Made by a program: the position numbers and the translations under genes. Shown here one piece after another: positions 10,490 through 21,914 of a stretch of 64,000 nucleotides of DNA. How positions within the stretch are numbered: position 1 is the first letter of the stretch; each line of letters opens with the position of its first letter. Origin of the DNA: Angiostrongylus vasorum (taxonomy: Eukaryota; Nematoda; Chromadorea; Rhabditida; Metastrongylidae); NCBI GenBank assembly GCA_018806985.1, contig JADANN010000466.1, positions 1 through 64,000 on the forward strand, written 5' to 3'. The notes below the pieces were generated by a model. It searched no databases. It was not told the origin of the DNA and saw nothing but the letters and a program-made list of their open reading frames with translations.

Positions 10490-10600
10490 ATCCGGTATCA
10501 ATTTTCCGACCCCGAAGAAATGAGAGGCCTGGTAGGTCTGGAGCGGAATCGAACTAGCACCTTGCTTGTGATGACCGGCATCAATACCACTGTTCTGTCC
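10490..10600 (-). repeat. tRNA-like (SINE head) segment
   Basis: The minus strand has GGTGCTAGTTCGATTCCGC, close to a Pol III B box, with an A-box-like region upstream (GGACAGAACAGTGG). A full cloverleaf is not evident, so it reads as a tRNA-derived repeat rather than a tRNA gene. Repeated at 57320-57430. Confidence 0.4.
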
Positions 10601-12660
10601 GCCCGATGACTGTTTTTTATAGAATTTAGTAATTGATACGAAGGTTCTGCAGTTTCGTCTTCCTCAGATTTTGAATGATTAAATTAACACGCGATCTAAT
10701 CAACCGAAGACACTCATAATCTCAGCAGACGGAAAATTTGCATAAATTTTCTTACATAATAAACAGCCTCTTTTTAAACCCGCCCCCCGGTTTGTTCTTT
10801 GTAAGCCTTCCAATTATCTGGTGGAGACCAGCCGCACTATCTCCGAATATTTAGCATGTCCAGTTTAGAAAGATACGGTGAGATATGTGCTAGGTGGCCA
10901 AAAAATAAGGAGGAAGAAACGAGATATTTTGGCAGCCACCAAGAGATTTTCAGATGTAGTTAATACGACTTTGAGGACTTTGACTATCTTTTCCACTCCG
11001 CAGCTCATCTTGTCCCTAATACGAACATCGGAAATCCGGGTGTGTGGAGGAGGAATGAAAGAGTAGTCAATGTCCTTGATTTTTTCAATTGTTAATGCCT
11101 ACTAGACCATATTGAAAATCAGCAGCAGTGCAAATAATTCATGTCGAAATGGTTCAGAGACTGTCCAAATATGATGGCTCAACTCTCCATAGTATTTGGA
11201 AGAACACTGCAGTGATAGATTTGGTATTTTATTGTAAATCAATAGGCAATAATTTAGAGACTAGTTGTAGACTAATGGGCACAAAAATGGACTAGGCACT
11301 TGTCTTGTGATTGTGGCTGTTTCTTTTTGACATCGCTAAGTTTTTAGATGCTTGTCCTTATTTTCCTAGAGGTGAAAAAAAATTTTTCTAGTTTTTCACG
11401 AGGGATTCCCAGACCGAAACAGTGTTTGACATCGCTTAGTAGGGACGAAATGTGGACCGGCAAATTTCGATTCTGCTTTGGTTATTCTCTGGCCGTATCT
11501 TTGACTTAGTGGCGTAAAAAGAATTTGTTGGAAAAAAAACCTTGGCGGATGTTAAATTCTTTCACTGACAAAATTGAGTTCTTTTGATCTCTCATCTTCA
11601 ACGAGAAGTAATTGCAATGGACCCGACTAGTTCAGACGGAATGAAGCGGTTCAATGCGAAAAAAATGAATTATCTGGCCAAACACAGAGCCAATTCGACA
11701 TCGATGAATAAGCATTTCAATGTGTCTGCTACGATCGCATATTAGTTAAACATTTTCTTTCCCACGCTGTTAATTTTTTGCTGAGCAATGATTTGTAGAC
11801 CAAAGGCTTAGGATTAGGAAAGGATTGAAGAGCTGGTGATCTCAAAGAGGCACATAGTATGAAGCGAAAGTGAAGAGCATGACAATAGGGGGTAGAGAAT
11901 CGCAAAATTCCAGAAAAGAAGGCTAGGTCGTAATAGTAGGAGTACAGATATTCTTTCCGGAGATTATGCTTTGTCGGTCACCCCGTTTGTGGATATTTTA
12001 TGTTAACCCACAATGGAGGCGCAGGCGTTTTTTTTGGAATACGAGCAGTTTTGTGTTAGTTCGGAGTTTCTGGTTTTTCGAAAACAAGTAGTTTTTTTAA
12101 CAAAAAGAATCCCTTAAGGAAACGTTAGTAGAACAACGTTATAGAACGACTTTTCTCTATCTATAGCCATGAATGAGATGTATCCTTATATATACTGTGT
12201 GTTAATATGGTCTCCTCGTTTGAAACCTCCGTTTAAACAGTTTACTGACCACACGTTATACAAGCACGTCTATCAGAACTTAGAAGGACTTTGCACCAGT
12301 GTTGAGTCTAATTCGGGCTTTTTATATCCGCATGTTCCATACAATAACCGTTATGATTGAAGTCAAATAAAAGTTAGCTGTTGGTCAAGTTGTTGGTCAG
12401 TAAACTCTTTAAAAGGAGGTTTTTTTTCAATCCATCACTGTTGGGAACGGCTTCTCCGGTTTAACCACTTCTATATTTGATCTGCTTTCGACTCGTTATT
12501 GGATGAATATACATCGTGTTATTAAAAACTGAAAGCCACTGAACTGCTCAATCAAAAGAACAACGGTTTGAAGTCGATCACATCAGAAATATGAGCTAAA
12601 AAGGCGTGGAACCGTCGTTAATACCGATGCTTAAAAACGAACAATAACCAGTCCATGAGA

Positions 12661-14090
12661 CTTATTTCGAATGTCATGTAGTATTACTTTGCTGTTCTTT
12701 ACCATCTTTGTTGTTACGTATTTTCACCATATTTCCCTCCATTTGTTGCATGACTCCAACGAACTCGTATGAATGGCCCAGGCCGAAAGCTCCGTAGGTA
12801 ATCGCTTTGAGCTCAACGACGAAGCAAAAATGACCTTGTAGCAACTCATTACGCCCATCCGACCATATTTGCCACCACATTTTATAACTCACGTACGGTG
12901 AAGAGCAGCCACCATGAAATATTTTGTAACTTTTGGTATAATTTTTTCGCCGAATTTCGGACTACTCTACCACAGTGGGAATGAAATTTCTTTCAAGTAT
13001 TGGTCTGGCATCAGTAATTTAAGAAATCTTGAATTCTGAAAAGTTATACGTAGACGCAGCCATAGAGCGAGGGATCAGCATGGATACCGAGTTCGGTCCA
13101 CATCTCTCCCACACACATCTCGTGAGTGCTCTGTCGAGTGCGCAACAGATTTCTGAGAAATCAGTCTACCAAGATCGCCCAATATACTGATTTGCAGCTT
13201 TGTTCTCCTCTGAATAAGAGAAAGACGCTTCTCATAGAAAACTCCTGAACAAATACGTTGGTTAACTGAAAAGGAGAAGAGACCATGAATCAAGAACGAG
13301 AGCAAGTTACTCACAGTATCCAGCGTTTTCGCTGAATTGTTGAGAGTCTCTATGACGGTCATGTTGTCACCCATTTACCTATTGAAATTGGTGCTGCTTC
13401 TGTTCTACCATTCCTCTTCCCCTTGATTTTCTCGCAAGGAAAACCAAGACCCATACATAGTTCGAACTCGACATAGGAGCGATTCCATGTTTCCTCTTCA
13501 ACCGAGCTATCTCCTTGAAAACGGTTCTCATATTTTTAAAGATTTAACTGACATTTTCCACTGATACATAGCATACTGAAGAAAGGTCGAGAATAATTTG
13601 AAAATTTAACAGTAGAGTAAGCGTGCCCCTGTAGTACTACTTATATACTCTGTCGCTAGTACTTCCACTTTTAGTTTCACTTCTAGAAAAATCGCTTCCT
13701 AAAAAGAAAGAATACCATCGTTTGTTTCAGAAATTGTCTAGCGGTGGTTCCTAAGAGAATACTGGTCGTAGCACTCCGCAGAATGACTCTTTCTTAGTGA
13801 TGCCATCGGAAAAAGTGTTTATTAAAGTTGTTTTTTAAATAAAAGTTCTCATTACAAGAAAGCTAAGTGTAGTTCAAGACTAATTGCGAACACTTGATGC
13901 CTTCCATACTTAATCAATGTAACTATATGTAAAGATTACTTGTATCACAGCAAATCTATTGAAAAGCATCACTGGCAAGTGATTTGAGCTGGAGACAATG
14001 CGGCCATTGCTGCCATTTATTGAGCAGAACCTAAACGAAAAAGATTGCGCAGACTTATATTGCAGGCGGTTCTCCAGCATTGACGCTCAC
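12661..14090 (-). other. Possible 3' exons or intron of astacin A1; unresolved
   Basis: This lies downstream of the last CUB exon of A1. I could not find the expected end of the CUB domain with confidence. A short segment near 13745-13790 reads FCGVLRPVFS before a stop on the minus strand, vaguely like the CUB continuation. Frames at 12674-12892 and 13075-13374 are shared with the right copy but match nothing I know. Confidence 0.3.
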
Positions 14091-15411
14091 CGGTAACCTG
14101 TCAGCTTTTGGTCCTTCTGAGCCTTAATCTCGACTCCACCTCTTGGACAACCGGGTTCGTCATAACCATAGCTGATCGACCGGACTTCCACTTCGATTCT
14201 TTTTCCTTCGGGCGCCCTGAACACAGTTATATTCCCACCCTAACTATAGTATTGGTTTAGACAACAGCACCGAAATTAAATAATTGCAAAAGGTGAACTG
14301 GTCCCTGAGATCGGAACCAAAACCCTAATCTGTAGGCGAGCGTTTGTTTTTCCCTGGTAGCTACGAGATCTTCTCCACACCCCGGTGGCTGGAAAGAATT
14401 CAGTTGTCGCATTGCGCTTACGCTCATTAGTAACAACTTTTCTTACCCTCCGATCACATAGAGCCGCCACCGTAGCCACTAGGGCAAATACACATGGAGC
14501 AGTTCCGAGGGTGAGGATATCCTTCATTTTCACACTTGGCAGATGTTGATTTGTTACATCTTGCTAAAGAAATGGATTTCTTCGCCATTGATGGATTTTG
14601 CTTTAACGGGATCGCAAGTCCAACCGTTGCATCCATAGTGTTCGTTGATCATGTAGATATCGGAGAAGGAAATAATTTCAGAGCCCATCGTCATTTGATA
14701 GTTCGGATTTTTTAGCAAGAATGGTGGGCAAGCCATTAATAGAACCACTGAAAGAGAGAACAGCACTCGCTGAATTCGTTGGAAGAAATCTCAAAGCTCG
14801 ATATACAACCTCAACTCGCCATAGTGCATGATGCTTCCGTAATCGTATGTGAGTCCATAGACATCAGTTTCGTTCTTGCTCACTTTTATAAAGTTTCTGA
14901 TGCGGCTTGGCTAAACCGACAGTATGAGTTTTCTCAGAGACTTAGATCACTTGTGTTTTTTTTAGCGACCTACGTGGAGATTCTTCTTAATAATTTCGAT
15001 GTAACTGTCACGATCATAGCGCACAATCGTGCGGAAGAGTCCGAGAACATGGCCAATTTCATGTCACTGCATGTCATGCCTTTCCTAAAATCTTCACATG
15101 ATTTTATGGCGCGAAATTACCATGACTGGAGGGTGAACGTGCAAGAAAACAACCCTTTTGAGTAATGGTATTTCAAACTGGTCCTACCGTCACGACACCT
15201 TCACCGAGAGAAAGAAGCTGATCTCCACCAAGTCTACCAACGTCCGACCAGCTTCCGGATTCCTTGACCACCACCACTTTATCTCGCGCTATAAATTGTT
15301 GATATAAGCCAACGTCCCCTCCGCTTATTGTGAAACGTAAGACCAACCATTCCTGTCTTCGATGAATTCGACACAAGTGGCGTCACTCCATACCTTAACG
15401 CCCATTTTAAA
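14091..15411 (-). pseudogene. Astacin-like metalloprotease A1, 3' exons, disrupted
   Basis: Nematode astacins are secreted zinc endopeptidases. Exons, 5' to 3' on the minus strand: 15348-15411 (VWSDATCVEF); 15188-15288 (SDVGRLGGDQLLSLGEG); 14974-15084 (zinc site); 14810-14910 ([11 protein letters not shown], Met-turn); 14625-14747 ([14 protein letters not shown]); 14447-14563 ([20 protein letters not shown]); 14271-14388 and 14091-14216 ([12 protein letters not shown]). Introns are ~50 bp or slightly longer with GT..AG ends. The zinc motif reads [11 protein letters not shown]: the third His ligand is Arg (codon 15031-15033). Extra bases relative to A4 shift the frame just before the motif, in EGF (near 14463), in CUB (near 14323) and at a CUB splice junction. 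Probably a pseudogene. Likely 5' exons lie at 26599-27000. Confidence 0.85.
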
Positions 15412-15839
15412 ACCTTTTTTGCACGTTTTGATCTAGAAATTGACTATTGAAATGACTAGGCGTTAGTGAACATTTGTATATCATCCAATGAAAAATTAAT
15501 TGATTTCCCACTAGTCGTTGTGAATTTAGTGACCACCTACATCATGGGGCACTCAAATGCCAATGAAGTTAAAGTCCACATAGCTTTCCACCACCGTCAA
15601 ATACATCCATTAACAGCTTCGTGTAGAGTTGTCAGGAACAATGAGTGTTTTTGACTTCTTTTTTCTTTCTTTCTACTTCACTTTATAAGGTCTCCTTTTT
15701 TGTTCTCTTCAATCAGTGTCATGGTTACTACACAACGCCGATTTCAAACGACTACAGAGCGTATGGGGTTATTGGAAGCCAATTCCAACAACTAAGCTTT
15801 TCCTCTTCTACGTAGTGGAAAACCAGCAAAACTGAGTTA

Positions 15840-17110
15840 TTGAAGAGTGAGCCCCAGATAGTCAGAGATTCCCTACTCACATCTAAAGATTCATCGCGAG
15901 CTGTATAAAAATTTCACATCCAAGATATCTCCATTCTAAAACGATATTAACATCGACGTCAAAATAGGGGTTAAACGAGGCAATACCATCTCGCCAAAAA
16001 TATTCACCGCCAATCTCAAGTACGTCGTGCCAACATTGGAATGGTACAACATGGGAGTGAAAATCGGTGGTTGGCAACTACATCGTATCTACTTTGTTGC
16101 CGGTATCGTTCCTATAACACCTTGCGTTAGCCGGGCGGAACGAATGTTGGATGAATTTGATTGAGCTTGCTGAAAACTTGGTCTTCGTTAGAATCCAACA
16201 AAAACGATGTTCATGCGGAACGAAATGGTTTCGTATGCCTCTTTCAAGCTCGATGGAACGAACTTCTCCGAACGCTCCAGTTAGGTCTATCTATGTCGGG
16301 AAATCAAAAATAATGAACGACTAAATTCCATGTTGAGCAATACAAAGCCAGCGGCTGGGGACCTTTCAAGAACATCGAGTATGTAGTGAAGAGGACAAAG
16401 AACACCCAACTCCGTGCCCACCTTTTCGACTACATTATTCTTCCTACCTTAACGTATGGTACCAGACTTGTCTGGGAGGATAGCAGCACTGGCTCGATAC
16501 ATCGGTAGGCCATCGCAAGTAATTGTAAAGGTCAGATATGAATTCAATCACCTCCAACGATTGTTAATGAAGTCGAATGCATGGCGCATCCGTCAGGGGA
16601 TTGATCAATGCCGAGAGCCTTACTTTTTTTATCCTTTTTACCTTAACCTATGCGTTAGAAACTTTGTCGCTGCACAAGCAGGATGAAAGGCCAGTCAGCG
16701 TTATTGAGCGCGCAGTCGAAACGGTGATCTTAGGAGTACGCCGTGTTGCACAAGTAAGGAAGAGGATGCAAGGCTCGGACCTGCATCAACGATCAAAAAT
16801 CAAAAAGTGCCGTTGTCCAGTCAAATTGTCGAAGATAAGATATGCGGGGTACGTAATGCGTATGAACGACAATCGGTGGTAAAGACCCGTTAGTGACTGG
16901 ATTCCTCGGGATGTTAAACGCACTGCAGGAAGGCCACCGACTCGATGGTCAGAGTTTTTCACGGAAACCCTAGAAGAAAATGTGATGCCCAACGAGTTTC
17001 TAGAACAAACACAACTCACTGGACTACTACTGCACGCAAGGGAGAAAGTGAAGACTTACTGCGGCGTGCCCGAGTCACTCGACTATCAACAAGACGAAAG
17101 ATGGCAGTTA
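15840..17110 (+). pseudogene. RTE-type LINE reverse transcriptase, 3' half, decayed
   Basis: Plus-strand frames give the RT signature GVKRGNTISPKIFTANL, then LEWYNMGVKIGG and YFVAGIVPI where an active RT would have FADDI. After that come NPTKTMFMRNEMVS, KRTKNTRLRAH and SVIERAVE. The C-terminal part contains QRSKIKKC, GYVMRMNDNRW and GRPPTRWS-like residues. This is the typical order for endonuclease-type non-LTR RTs abundant in strongylid genomes. The catalytic Asp pair is lost, many stops and shifts are present, and a SINE-like repeat interrupts it at 16458-16640. The 5' half and endonuclease are missing. It sits in the large gap between A1 astacin exons. Confidence 0.85.
16458..16640 (-). 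repeat. SINE-like repeat inserted in the LINE
   Basis: It is a shorter relative of the repeat at 3436-3720: CGGCATTGATCAATCCC, CGCCATGCATTCGACTTCAT, CCTCCCAGACAAGTCT on the minus strand. It splits the LINE frame. Flanking direct repeats TACCTTAACGTATG (16444-16457) and TACCTTAACCTATG (about 16639-16652) look like a target site duplication of about 14 bases. Confidence 0.75.
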
Positions 17111-17493
17111 ATCTCAACATTTGGTGTAACGGAACTTCTAATGGTGGATAAAATAGTGAAAGATACTACGCCGTAGTGCTTCAAAGGTTTTAGTTAATTC
17201 TCTCTTGCACCAAAATTTCTCGCAGCGGTTGTCCTTTCTGATATCCGACCTGCTATTTCCTCGATGAAGATCCGTACTCCATTGCGTCTCGAGAACATAA
17301 AACCGGATTGCTTGAAAAAACATTTTCTCATGGTTTTCTTTTGCTCACACGTTAAATATTTGAATTCGAAGATCTCCATGAATAGGAAGCCAGGAAGACC
17401 ATTATGTTGGAAAAAGAAGGAGATATATCAGGTTTGCTTGTTTTCCATTCTGTGCGCTATCCACACATTGACAGTTAACCGAACTGCAGAGTC

Positions 17494-17563
17494 TAACGGC
17501 TCACAGCACAAGAGTATGAAGAGCGTTCGAGGGAGCGAATAGTAGTGGGGAGCCGTGTAAAGT
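17494..17563. repeat. Detached BEL/Pao LTR fragment
   Basis: TAACGGCTCACAGCACAAGA through GAGCCGTGTAAAGTACCT matches the start of the LTRs at 17798 and 24107. It lies ~230 bp outside the left LTR, so it is either part of an earlier related insertion or a product of rearrangement at the insertion site. Confidence 0.75.
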
Positions 17564-17630
17564 ACCTCAAACCTGGGTGATTAAACCTTTATTTGCATAT
17601 ACATACTATTTACACAACAATGCAATGAGG

Positions 17631-17750
17631 TTATGCACAACAAACTACAAATAAGGTGGTTCAGAGTTTCTTATGCACAACAAACTACAAATAAGGTGGT
17701 TCAGGGTTTCTTATGCACAACAAACTACAAATAAGGTGGTTCAGCGGGTT
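17631..17750. repeat. Three tandem 40-bp repeats
   Basis: Units begin TTATGCACAACAAACTACAA at 17631, 17671 and 17711, with only one or two changes between them. They lie between the LTR fragment and the left LTR. No spacers, so not a CRISPR array. Confidence 0.95.
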
Positions 17751-17788
17751 TCTTTTTTTTTCTAACAAAATGCCTTAACAATAATGCA

Positions 17789-18248
17789 TGCACCAATGTA
17801 ACGGCTCACAGCACAAGAGTATGAAAAGAGTTCGAGAGAGCGAATAATAGTGGAGAGCCGTTTGTAAAGTACCTGTGAACCATGAGAGCATCGAACTCAT
17901 GTCAACACATATGCGAAAATCAACGATAACATTAACATAATAACAATGCAAGAGCTAACGATTACAATTCCTATCACTACGACCTAAGCAAATGAATCTG
18001 TAAGGAAAGATCAATCGGGAGAGGGGCAATGATGGAGCTGGCGACGGCGCTCGCCAAGACGTCGCCGGGCCAAATGCCGGTACCGGTAGGTGTGACTGCG
18101 TCCCAGCGAGCGGCTTGCCCATTGGCCAGAACTGGACATAGACGCAGGGTACGCACACGTCGTTGTAGTAACGCGGTCTCCATCGACCCATGGGATGCAT
18201 TGATTAGGTAGATAGAGAATTTTCTATCTGATAGAGGAATTCTCTATA
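17789..18248 (-). repeat. BEL/Pao 3' LTR
   Basis: It matches 24097-24562 nearly throughout, apart from a ~6-bp longer stretch in the other copy and scattered substitutions. On the element's (minus) strand it ends ..TTGGTGCA. Its inner edge abuts a polypurine tract (minus AGGAGGGGGA, 18250-18260), which fixes the boundary. I saw no convincing target site duplication. Confidence 0.9.
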
Positions 18249-18262
18249 GTCCCCCTCCTACT
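18249..18262 (-). promoter_or_regulatory. Polypurine tract of BEL/Pao element
   Basis: Minus-strand AGGAGGGGGAC directly precedes the 3' LTR, where plus-strand DNA synthesis is primed in LTR elements. Confidence 0.7.
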
Positions 18263-18429
18263 ATAGTAGTGGGCTAGACGGTGACTGATGTTATAGCTTG
18301 AGTGGAGTTTCGTGGTCGAAATTTATAGTGGTGACTCGGCGATTCGCATCCTTCTTGACCGTTTAATTCGGGGTTATTTTCTGGTTCACGTTCCTCCTCG
18401 CCTTGCGAAAAAGTGGATCCTTTGTGAAT

Positions 18430-20065
18430 CTATCGGTGTGTTGTTGTCACGTGATCGAGGTCGAAGATTATAGCGTTGATTTGGAATTCCCACCGCGCTT
18501 TGCGGAACTTGAGTCGGCGACTCCATCTCTTCCCTTTTTTTCTAACTGTTTCTGTTAGGCTGCCTCCTAGTTCAAGCGGAATCAGTAGATTAATTGGTCT
18601 CCTTGTGATACGTCCGGTTGGTAATTTGAGTTGTGCTTCTCGGATCGCACCACTTTCTGACTGTCTCAAGTCGATGATGCGCGCCATTTTCCAAGTGTTT
18701 CGTGACAGAATTGGATCGTGAATTAGTACCACCCTACCTATAGTTGGGGTTAATGGAGTGCCTCGTTTGTTGTTTATATTGAGTTTGTGAGTCTCTCGAA
18801 GACTTTTCAAGTATTCTTGGCTCCAAATACTCCAATATTGTTCTGTCAGTTTGTGACTTGATGCGAGAGCATCCTGCACTTCCCTTCGCGTGCGTAGTAA
18901 TGCTACCTCTTGGGGTGGAAGATACGTCTTATCGTCTTCTTCTTCACTGCTGAACTCGAATGGATATGTTATTATCATGTCTCGCTGGATAAAGTCGATT
19001 GGTCGCAAGGCTACCAGGTTGTCAGAGCCTTCTTCTTGGTATGAGAGAGGTCGACTGTTGAGATTTCCCTCTATTTCTACCAAGAGGGTTTCCAATTCCT
19101 CCGTTGTTGGGATCGTCCTTTGCAATACTTTGTATAAAGAGTATTTTACCGACTTTATGAGACGCTCGTAAAATGCCCCTCTGCCACGGAGCATACGGCG
19201 TAATTGTCCTCCATGTTACTCCCTTTGTTGCCATTGTATTTGCTAGTGACACATCGTTAATAACGGGAAGAATTGCCTCTTGTAGAATTTGTTCGCTCAG
19301 TAGGAAATTGGATGCGTTATCAGATGTGATAGTTCTAGGCACTCCTCGCCTGGCAAAAAAATTGTCTTAGGGCTAGCAGGAAATCATTCGTCGTTACGCT
19401 GTGTACGAGTTCTAGATGAAGTAGTCTGGTAGTCGCATACGTGATGATGGTGCCGTAGACCTTTGTCGTTCCATCATTATTTCTCGCTGTTAGTGGTCCG
19501 AAAATAGTCTACTCCTACATGCTCAAAACGGACGTGATCGTCTCACTCTTCTTTCTGGAAGGTCATCCATCGGCGGGTATTTGTAGAGGGAGATTGTTCA
19601 TCCTTTGACAGGGTACGCATTGTCTTATAACTTTCTTAGCGATTTGCCGTATACTCGTCATCCAGAATCTTTCGTGTGCGTTAGCTATGGTGTGGCCTGT
19701 TGCATTGTGGAACAGGGAGATGTGCCTCGACAACTATTAATTCTGCTAGTGCCGTTTTTAGAGCTGATTAGAATTGGTTGCTGAGCTTCACGTGGCAGGT
19801 CTGTCTTGTTTAATCTGCCTTTGCACCGAGTGATTCCCCATTCATCGTGATATAACTTTAAATGCTTGTAATCCTTCATTGATCGTAAAGGAAGATACAC
19901 TGCTTGGTGGTTTCGTATCACAACTCGCAAGGCTGCTTCTTGCTCTATGGCCGTGATGCATGTTTCTGTTGACATTGCGTGGAGTTCTGGGATATTCTTG
20001 TATATCCGGTCACGCAGTTCCTTTCGTACCTTTAGAGCTGGTTTTGCGTATAAATCTGAGAACAT
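18430..20065 (-). pseudogene. BEL/Pao integrase region, broken
   Basis: From 20065 the frame gives the integrase N-terminal region (LKLYHDEWGITRCKGRLNKT), then about 19690-19200 the catalytic core in several frames (CVPCQRMNNLPLQIP; TKVYGTIITYATTRLLHLEL), then 19194-18430, one long open frame of 254 codons: GAFYERLIKSVKYSLYKVL, LNSRPLSYQ and the C-terminal DUF5641-like part (GRVVLIHDP, WKMARIIDL, GRITRRPINLLIPLE). The enzyme would insert element cDNA. Stops and shifts in the core make it inactive. Confidence 0.88.
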
Positions 20066-20720
20066 ATGCAGTTGTTCTCTTTGCTCTTGTGAGTCTATTG
20101 AATCGCTTCCAGTCGAGTAGTTCTGCGACGGGTGTGGTGGTTACTGATGTAGCTGAGGATACTTGTGCCCTTTGTGTGCTTCCTTGCTGTAATGTAAGAA
20201 GGTATTGACCTTCTTGTTCGTGTATTTCCTTAATGAATGCCGGTCCTTTCCACCATATGTGGTCTTGTAATTCGAATTTGTTTAGTCCTCTTGTAGCACA
20301 ATCAGCAGCGTTTTGATCAGTGCCTATGTAGCCAAATTGTACGGGTGTTGGTAGGTTTTCCACTATTCGGCGTATTTCCTTTATGCGGTTCTTCACCAAC
20401 ACTCCTGCGGTTTTGTGCACCTCCTGGGACCGTATCCAGCTGAGCGCGACTTCTGAGTCCGAGAGTATACTTATATTTGTAATAGAAGTGAGGTTGTTTA
20501 GTGATGTAGTGATACATATTAAATATGCTAACCGTGCTGCCAATGTTAATGCATTTAGTTCAAGTTTTGGAATTTTGGGGACTGTTCCCTGACTGATGGT
20601 AACTTAGACTTCCCTGCGAGTAGTTGTGATTCATCACTGGAAACAATGTAGGCGCACGTGGCCATGCAATGTTTGCTAGCATCCGCGAAGAGAATCAGCC
20701 TGGATGAAACTCCAATCTGG
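20010..20720 (-). pseudogene. BEL/Pao RNase H region
   Basis: LILFADASKHCMATCAYIV (about 20640-20700) is the first strand with the catalytic Asp. After a frame change, 20543-20010 reads ISILSDSEVALSWIRS and QNAADCATRG, typical for the end of this domain in BEL/Pao polyproteins. It degrades the RNA strand of the hybrid. The frame break near 20550-20600 separates the two parts. Confidence 0.8.
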
Positions 20721-21860
20721 GCTACTTTTCGTGGAATGAAGACTTCAAATCCGTTAAAATCAATAACTTTCTTTCTCCACTGGTCTCTGTGTTCCTTTGA
20801 CAGAGCACTGTCCCACGTATAGTCGAAGTTCCAGAGGTTTTGAAGAAATTGCTTTCCTCTTAATGTGAATGGCGTGAGCCACCCCATAGGATCGTAGATA
20901 GCAACTACCTGTTCGACGATTGCATGTTTGGTCAGTTTTGGTTTTGTTGAATATTTGCATGAGATAAGCAGTTTATCCTCCGTGGAACGCCAAGGTATGC
21001 CTAAGACTTTTTGTAGACTATTTGATGCTCGATCCTTTTTGAGGAATTTGCTGTAGAAAGTCCTTGTCGTTTGAAAGAAATTCACGTAAATTCATGTTCA
21101 AATCATTGAATATCTGCTTTGTTTCTTTGTATGCCGACACTGCTTCTTGTGTTGAAGCGACCGTTGAAATCACGTTATCCACATAAGTGTTACTGATGAG
21201 GTAGTTGACGAATTTAGGGTCATTTTGACAGTTATTTAAATGGTGTTTAATTGTTCCTGCTAGAAGGAATGTTGAACAATTGAGTCCAAACGTAACTCGT
21301 GTAAATCTGTACACGGTTATGTTCCTTGGTTCCAGAGGTTGTGAGATATTTCGGATCCATAGGAATCCTGTCGCGTCTCTATCTATTTCGTGCAGCCGTA
21401 TTTGTAGGAGTGCCTTTTCGACGTCGCTAATTATTGCGACATTTCCGATGCAAAACCGAAGTAAAATGTGGTATATTTGTAGTAGGAATAGTGGACCTTG
21501 ATGAAGGACATCGTTTAATAAGGAAGCTTTCTAGAGGTGAGCAGATGCATCGTTAACAATTCTCAACTTTGTAGTTTCTTTGCTCGGAGTGAGGACCGCT
21601 TAGTGTGGAAGGTAATGTATTACCGCTCCTTTTGTTGGTCTTGATTCGTCAACTTCTTCAATGATATTTTGATCTAGTTGTTCCTTGATGGTTTCGTGAT
21701 AATTTTGGAACACAATTGGGTCATGCTTTAGCTTGGCTATTGTCGCCTGCAATCGTTTCACCGCGATGCTTTTGTTATATGGTAATGTGCCTGCATCATT
21801 TCTCCAAGGGAGGCGCACATAATAGCCGTCTTCCCGTTTCTCTTTGTTCTCTGGAACTCT
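20720..21860 (-). pseudogene. BEL/Pao reverse transcriptase
   Basis: The N-terminal part at 21818-21600 (AKLKHDPIVFQNYHETIKEQ, IIEEVDE) ends at a stop, after which similarity continues (TKLRIVNDASAHL) with a second stop and a shift. Then 21314-21018 holds FTRVTFGLNCSTFLLAGTIK and TYVDNVISTV at the catalytic position. From 21085 the thumb and connection follow (LGIPWRS, AIYDPMGWLTPF). The motif is YVDN rather than YVDD. I am unsure whether this is a lineage trait or a mutation. Stops make the copy defective. Confidence 0.85.
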
Positions 21861-21914
21861 TCTCAGATTTCGTCGTTCTGTTGCTGTCGCTCTTGTGCAC
21901 TTGGTTCTGTGTAT

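Larger units (their letters stand above)
9214..12660. other. Long stretch without a recognisable gene
   Basis: I see an (AAC)n run at 9856-9877 followed by a PLE-end-like AACCTCGCACCAGCTCAACAAG, and a tRNA-like B-box segment at 10490-10600. The rest, including 10620-12160, shows no homologous protein, splice structure or repeat I can name. Small frames at 10878-11066 and 12169-12360 are unsupported. The empty site of the right-copy PLE insertion is at 12368-12382. Confidence 0.5.
3340..15170. repeat. Segmental duplication, left copy, part B
   Basis: It matches 50177-64000 in direct orientation throughout: SINE, PLE-1, the CxxC-bearing segment, non-coding DNA and the astacin 3' half. The largest difference is a PLE insertion present only in the right copy; the empty site here is 12368-12382. 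Small differences include extra single bases in the A1 astacin exons. Confidence 0.95.

Noticed and set aside
15883..16077. 64-codon minus-strand frame as an astacin upstream exon
   Set aside because: The plus strand of the same bases encodes the LINE RT signature TISPKIFTANL.
17631..17750. Possible CRISPR-like repeat array
   Set aside because: Units are directly adjacent with no spacers, and the DNA is eukaryotic.
17955..18211. Several open frames around 18 kb on both strands
   Set aside because: They lie inside the BEL/Pao LTR and recur in the other LTR with changes.
18476..19370. Plus-strand frames across the BEL/Pao integrase
   Set aside because: Antisense to the integrase with clear homology.
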